Shown: one piece after another, positions 61,798-64,000 of the stretch
Position numbering within the stretch: the stretch's first letter is position 1
Layout of the letters: each line of letters begins with the position of its first letter
From: Butyricimonas paravirosa
Lineage (GTDB): Bacteria; Bacteroidota; Bacteroidia; Bacteroidales; Marinifilaceae
Length of the DNA: 64,000 nt
Direction: 5' to 3'
Assembly (NCBI RefSeq): GCF_032878955.1
Contig: NZ_CP043839.1
Location: forward strand, 2,294,001 to 2,358,000
The notes under the pieces: model-generated
The model's input: only the letters and a program-made list of their open reading frames with translations
What the model was told of the DNA's origin: nothing
The model's database searches: none
Made by a program: the position numbers and the translations under genes

Positions 61798-63396
61798 ATG
61801 CTAAAGAAAGTGCCGCACACCTACACCATTGTTTTCTCAATCATTATCATCTGTGCCATCCTGACGTGGATTATACCGGGCGGGGAATATGCCCGGGAAA
61901 CCGTCGATGTCAATGGAGTGGAACGTACCGTAATCGTGAACGATTCATTCCACGAGGTGGCCAAAAGCCCGCAAACGTGGCAGGTGTTTTCGGCCCTTTT
62001 CAACGGATTCGAGAAACAAGCCGGAATTATCGCTTTTATCCTGATCATCGGAGGTGCTTTCTGGATCATGAATAACAGCAAGGCCATCGACGTGGGAATT
62101 TTCTCCTTCTTACGCTCCACTCAGAAACTCGAACATATCGGGATTATCCGTAAACTAGGGGTCAATAACATCATTATCACCATGGTCATGCTCCTGTTCA
62201 GTTGTTTTGGGGCGATCTTCGGGATGAGCGAGGAGACGCTGGCTTTTGTCATTATTATTGTTCCTCTGGCCATATCCATGGGTTACGATTCTCTCACGGG
62301 AGTATGTATGGTCTACGTCGCCGCCCATGTCGGGTTTGCGGGAGCTATTCTGAATCCTTTCACGATCGGTATTGCACAAGGATTATCAGACCTACCGCTA
62401 TTCTCCGGGTTTGAATACCGGGTTTTCTGCTGGGCCATCCTTAACGTGATCATGATTGCTTGGGTACTACGCTACGCGGCAAAAGTCAAAAAGAATCCCA
62501 AAGCCTCTCTCGTGTATAACTTGGATAGCCATTGGAGACAGGAAAAAGTGGACAACACGCAAGAAATCGAATATAAAAGTTACACTTCTTCTTGGGTGGT
62601 TTATCTTTTTATCCTCTCCGGACTTGTACTCTTCTCCTGTTATTTCCCCCGCACGACACTATCCATCGGGGAACATTCCAGTCTAACCACATTTGTTGTT
62701 CCGGCATTAACCGTGCTATTTGCCTTGATCGGATATTTTTCTTTACGGAAATCTTTCCACTTTTTTATCTTGACAATCCTAGGTTTCACGATTCTTTTCC
62801 TAATCGTGGGAGTGATGGGCTACGGGTGGTATCTGCCCGAAATATCCGGTTTATTCCTTGCCATGGGAATCCTTTCCGGATTCGCAGCCAAGGAAAATGC
62901 AGATAGTATTGTCAAACTCTTTATCGCGGGAGTAAAAGATATTCTTTCTGCCGCACTAGTAGTCGGGTTGGCCGGGGGTATCATCATTGTCTTGCAGGAA
63001 GGACATATTATAGACCCGATCCTTCACTCGCTGGCAAGCCTGATGAGTGAGGCAGGACGTGTACTTTCACTAGGAATCATGTACTTGATCCAAACCATGA
63101 TCAACATCATCATTCCATCGGGTTCAGCCAAAGCCGCTCTCACCATGCCGATCATGGCTCCTTTCTCCGACGTGATCGGGCTATCCCGACAAGCCACCGT
63201 GATGGCTTTCCAGTTCGGGGACGGATTCACGAACATGATCACCCCGACTTCCGGCGTGCTGATCGGCGCTTTGGGAATTGCCCGTATTCCTTACGATATT
63301 TGGGTGAAATTCTTCTGGAAATTCATCCTGCTGCTTGTCATTATCGGTTTCGTGTTATTGATTCCCACGGCAACCATGCAGTTGAATGGGTTCTAA
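61798..63396 (+). CDS. YfcC/DcuC-family membrane transporter
   Basis: From ATG 61798 (MLKKVPHTYTIVFSIIIICAILTWIIPGGEYARE) it has 532 residues. The upstream in-frame start at 61678 would precede the promoter. It has twelve or more hydrophobic segments and the family motifs in MFLFSCFGAIFGMSEETLAFVIIIVPL-type sequence, AHVGFAGAILNPFTIGIAQG and IIIPSGSAKAALTMPIMAPFSDVIGLSRQATVMAFQFGDGFTNMITPTSG. DcuC-related carriers move C4-dicarboxylates; YfcC members may move amino acids or peptides, so the substrate is open. Its TAA stop is the first codon of the MITE-like hairpin. Confidence 0.88.
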   Translation: MLKKVPHTYTIVFSIIIICAILTWIIPGGEYARETVDVNGVERTVIVNDSFHEVAKSPQTWQVFSALFNGFEKQAGIIAFILIIGGAFWIMNNSKAIDVGIFSFLRSTQKLEHIGIIRKLGVNNIIITMVMLLFSCFGAIFGMSEETLAFVIIIVPLAISMGYDSLTGVCMVYVAAHVGFAGAILNPFTIGIAQGLSDLPLFSGFEYRVFCWAILNVIMIAWVLRYAAKVKKNPKASLVYNLDSHWRQEKVDNTQEIEYKSYTSSWVVYLFILSGLVLFSCYFPRTTLSIGEHSSLTTFVVPALTVLFALIGYFSLRKSFHFFILTILGFTILFLIVGVMGYGWYLPEISGLFLAMGILSGFAAKENADSIVKLFIAGVKDILSAALVVGLAGGIIIVLQEGHIIDPILHSLASLMSEAGRVLSLGIMYLIQTMINIIIPSGSAKAALTMPIMAPFSDVIGLSRQATVMAFQFGDGFTNMITPTSGVLIGALGIARIPYDIWVKFFWKFILLLVIIGFVLLIPTATMQLNGF

Positions 63397-63567
63397 TGAT
63401 AAAGAGGCTGTCTAAAAAGCTTTATCTAGTATCTACAAACTACCCCCTCCAGCTCCCCCTTACACAGGGGGAGAGTTGACTACCAAGCGGTTTCTCCCCC
63501 TGTGTAAGGGGGAGTTAGTGGGGGTAGTTGTTTAAAATTGGCTTTTTAGACAGCCTCTTTATCATTA
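63394..63567. mobile_element. 174-bp MITE-like element forming one giant hairpin
   Basis: The ends (63394-63420 and 63541-63567) are perfect 27-bp inverted repeats containing GAGGCTGTCTAAAAAGC. Inside, ACTACCCCC (63440) pairs with GGGGGTAGT (63521-63529). CTCCCCCTTACACAGGGGGAG-type arms at 63452 and 63494 are also mutually complementary. There is no room for a transposase. GAGGCTGTC-type ends are, as far as I recall, common in Bacteroidota insertion sequences, so it probably moves in trans. No clear target duplication is seen. It separates convergent genes and would stop transcription from both. Confidence 0.8.
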
Positions 63568-64000
63568 ACTCCAGAAACACATAATGCCCATGCGTAACCA
63601 CAAGCCGGGTTCTTCACGAAAGAAGGCGGTAGTGTCACCAACACCCCATTCCCAACTCGTTTATATGACAAATTCCCTTTATAACCCAACAACGAGATTT
63701 TAGCCCCTTTAGCCGGATTAATACTGTACAACATAATCTGTGAGGGCGGATTCGGTTCATCTTCATCATTTAGATAAATAGCATACACTTTCCCGTTATT
63801 CTTATGTTTCGTGTAACAAATCTTCGCCTCTTTGTAAGGTGCAATTGGCCGAGTCTCGTAGATTGCCTCTCCGTTAACCTTCATCCACGCTCCCATCTCT
63901 TTCATAATTTTGATTCCTTCCGGCGGGATCTCCCCGTTACCATCCACACCCACGTTCAACAGGAAATTTCCTCCCTTACTGACAATGTCCACAAGGTAAT
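63546..64000 (-). CDS. GH29 alpha-L-fucosidase, C-terminal part (5' end outside window)
   Basis: The frame is open through the window edge: the segment YLVDIVSKGGNFLLNVGVDGNGEIPPE is the hallmark near the end of the GH29 catalytic barrel, followed by a C-terminal beta domain. The enzyme removes terminal fucose from glycans, usually in the periplasm. The last six residues, NDKEAV, and the stop come from the terminal repeat of the MITE, so the original C-terminus has been replaced or shifted. Only about the last 151 residues are in view. Confidence 0.85.
   Translation of the reverse strand, partial: YLVDIVSKGGNFLLNVGVDGNGEIPPEGIKIMKEMGAWMKVNGEAIYETRPIAPYKEAKICYTKHKNNGKVYAIYLNDEDEPNPPSQIMLYSINPAKGAKISLLGYKGNLSYKRVGNGVLVTLPPSFVKNPACGYAWALCVSGVNDKEAV

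Noticed and set aside
63394..63567. Element as a plain rho-independent terminator
   Set aside because: The 27-bp terminal repeats with an IS-like GAGGCTGTC end and the nested palindromes are far more than a terminator needs, though it may work as one.
1..64000. tRNA, rRNA or CRISPR loci
   Set aside because: Looked for by eye (T-loop GTTCRANNC-like pairs, conserved rRNA stretches, spaced direct repeats); none could be supported.

Overview
The window looks like a chromosomal segment of a gut Bacteroidota, most likely the Odoribacteraceae (Butyricimonas/Odoribacter type). This is inferred from the gene families and the promoter style; no 16S rRNA gene is present. The pointers are: three ECF sigma / FecR anti-sigma / SusC (with an N-terminal STN domain) / SusD loci, an lpxC-fabZ gene fusion, promoter boxes of the TAnnTTTG type rather than TATAAT, many SPII lipoproteins, and ATP-dependent PEP carboxykinase.

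Layout. (1) 0-2.8 kb: a decayed TlpA fragment, a small membrane ORF, a POT/MFS-type transporter and a cysteine-dioxygenase-like cupin. (2) 2.9-11.6 kb, locus A: thioredoxin-like lipoprotein, ECF sigma, FecR, SusC, SusD, a fasciclin-like lipoprotein and a small beta-rich lipoprotein. (3) 11.6-12.3 kb: a gene-free stretch unusually rich in inverted repeats, with a promoter-like box and a terminator-like hairpin. (4) 12.3-17.3 kb: S9 dipeptidyl peptidase, an AlkD/HEAT-like protein and pckA. (5) 17.3-25.9 kb, locus B: ECF sigma, FecR, SusC, SusD and an M43-like lipoprotein that has lost every zinc/catalytic residue. (6) 25.9-29.2 kb: lpxD, lpxC-fabZ, lpxA (lipid A synthesis, minus strand). (7) 29.4-36.3 kb: rimP-nusA-infB with a strong promoter and leader hairpin, then a DsbD-N-like protein, a CapA-like protein and mgsA. 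(8) 36.3-42.6 kb: a metal-efflux operon (His/Cys-rich protein, His-rich RND adaptor, HME-RND pump, TolC-like channel) behind a well-formed promoter overlapping a 32-bp dyad. (9) 42.6-56.6 kb, locus C on the minus strand, with its sigma gene divergent: FecR, SusC, SusD, DUF4843 and PKD-like lipoproteins, two DUF4369-TlpA lipoproteins, an S46 dipeptidyl peptidase and an L,D-transpeptidase. (10) 56.6-64 kb: HAD phosphatase, PaaI-type thioesterase, HIT protein, greA with a leader hairpin, a TtcA-like PP-loop enzyme overlapping an AlbA_2 regulator that carries a 12-bp minisatellite, a YfcC/DcuC transporter, a 174-bp MITE-like giant hairpin, and the 3' part of a GH29 alpha-L-fucosidase.

How the genes work together: each SusC carries the STN domain used for transenvelope signalling to FecR and the sigma factor, so each locus is probably switched on by its own substrate. 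The cargo genes (thioredoxin-like proteins, peptidases, protease-fold and fasciclin-fold lipoproteins) and the absence of glycoside hydrolases inside the loci suggest protein, peptide or cofactor substrates rather than glycans; that is inference. The most noteworthy items are the dead M43-like lipoprotein, the structured gene-free region at 11.6-12.3 kb, the MITE that supplies the C-terminus of the fucosidase, the operator-like dyad of the metal operon, the greA leader and the stem-loops placed around fecR and susC.
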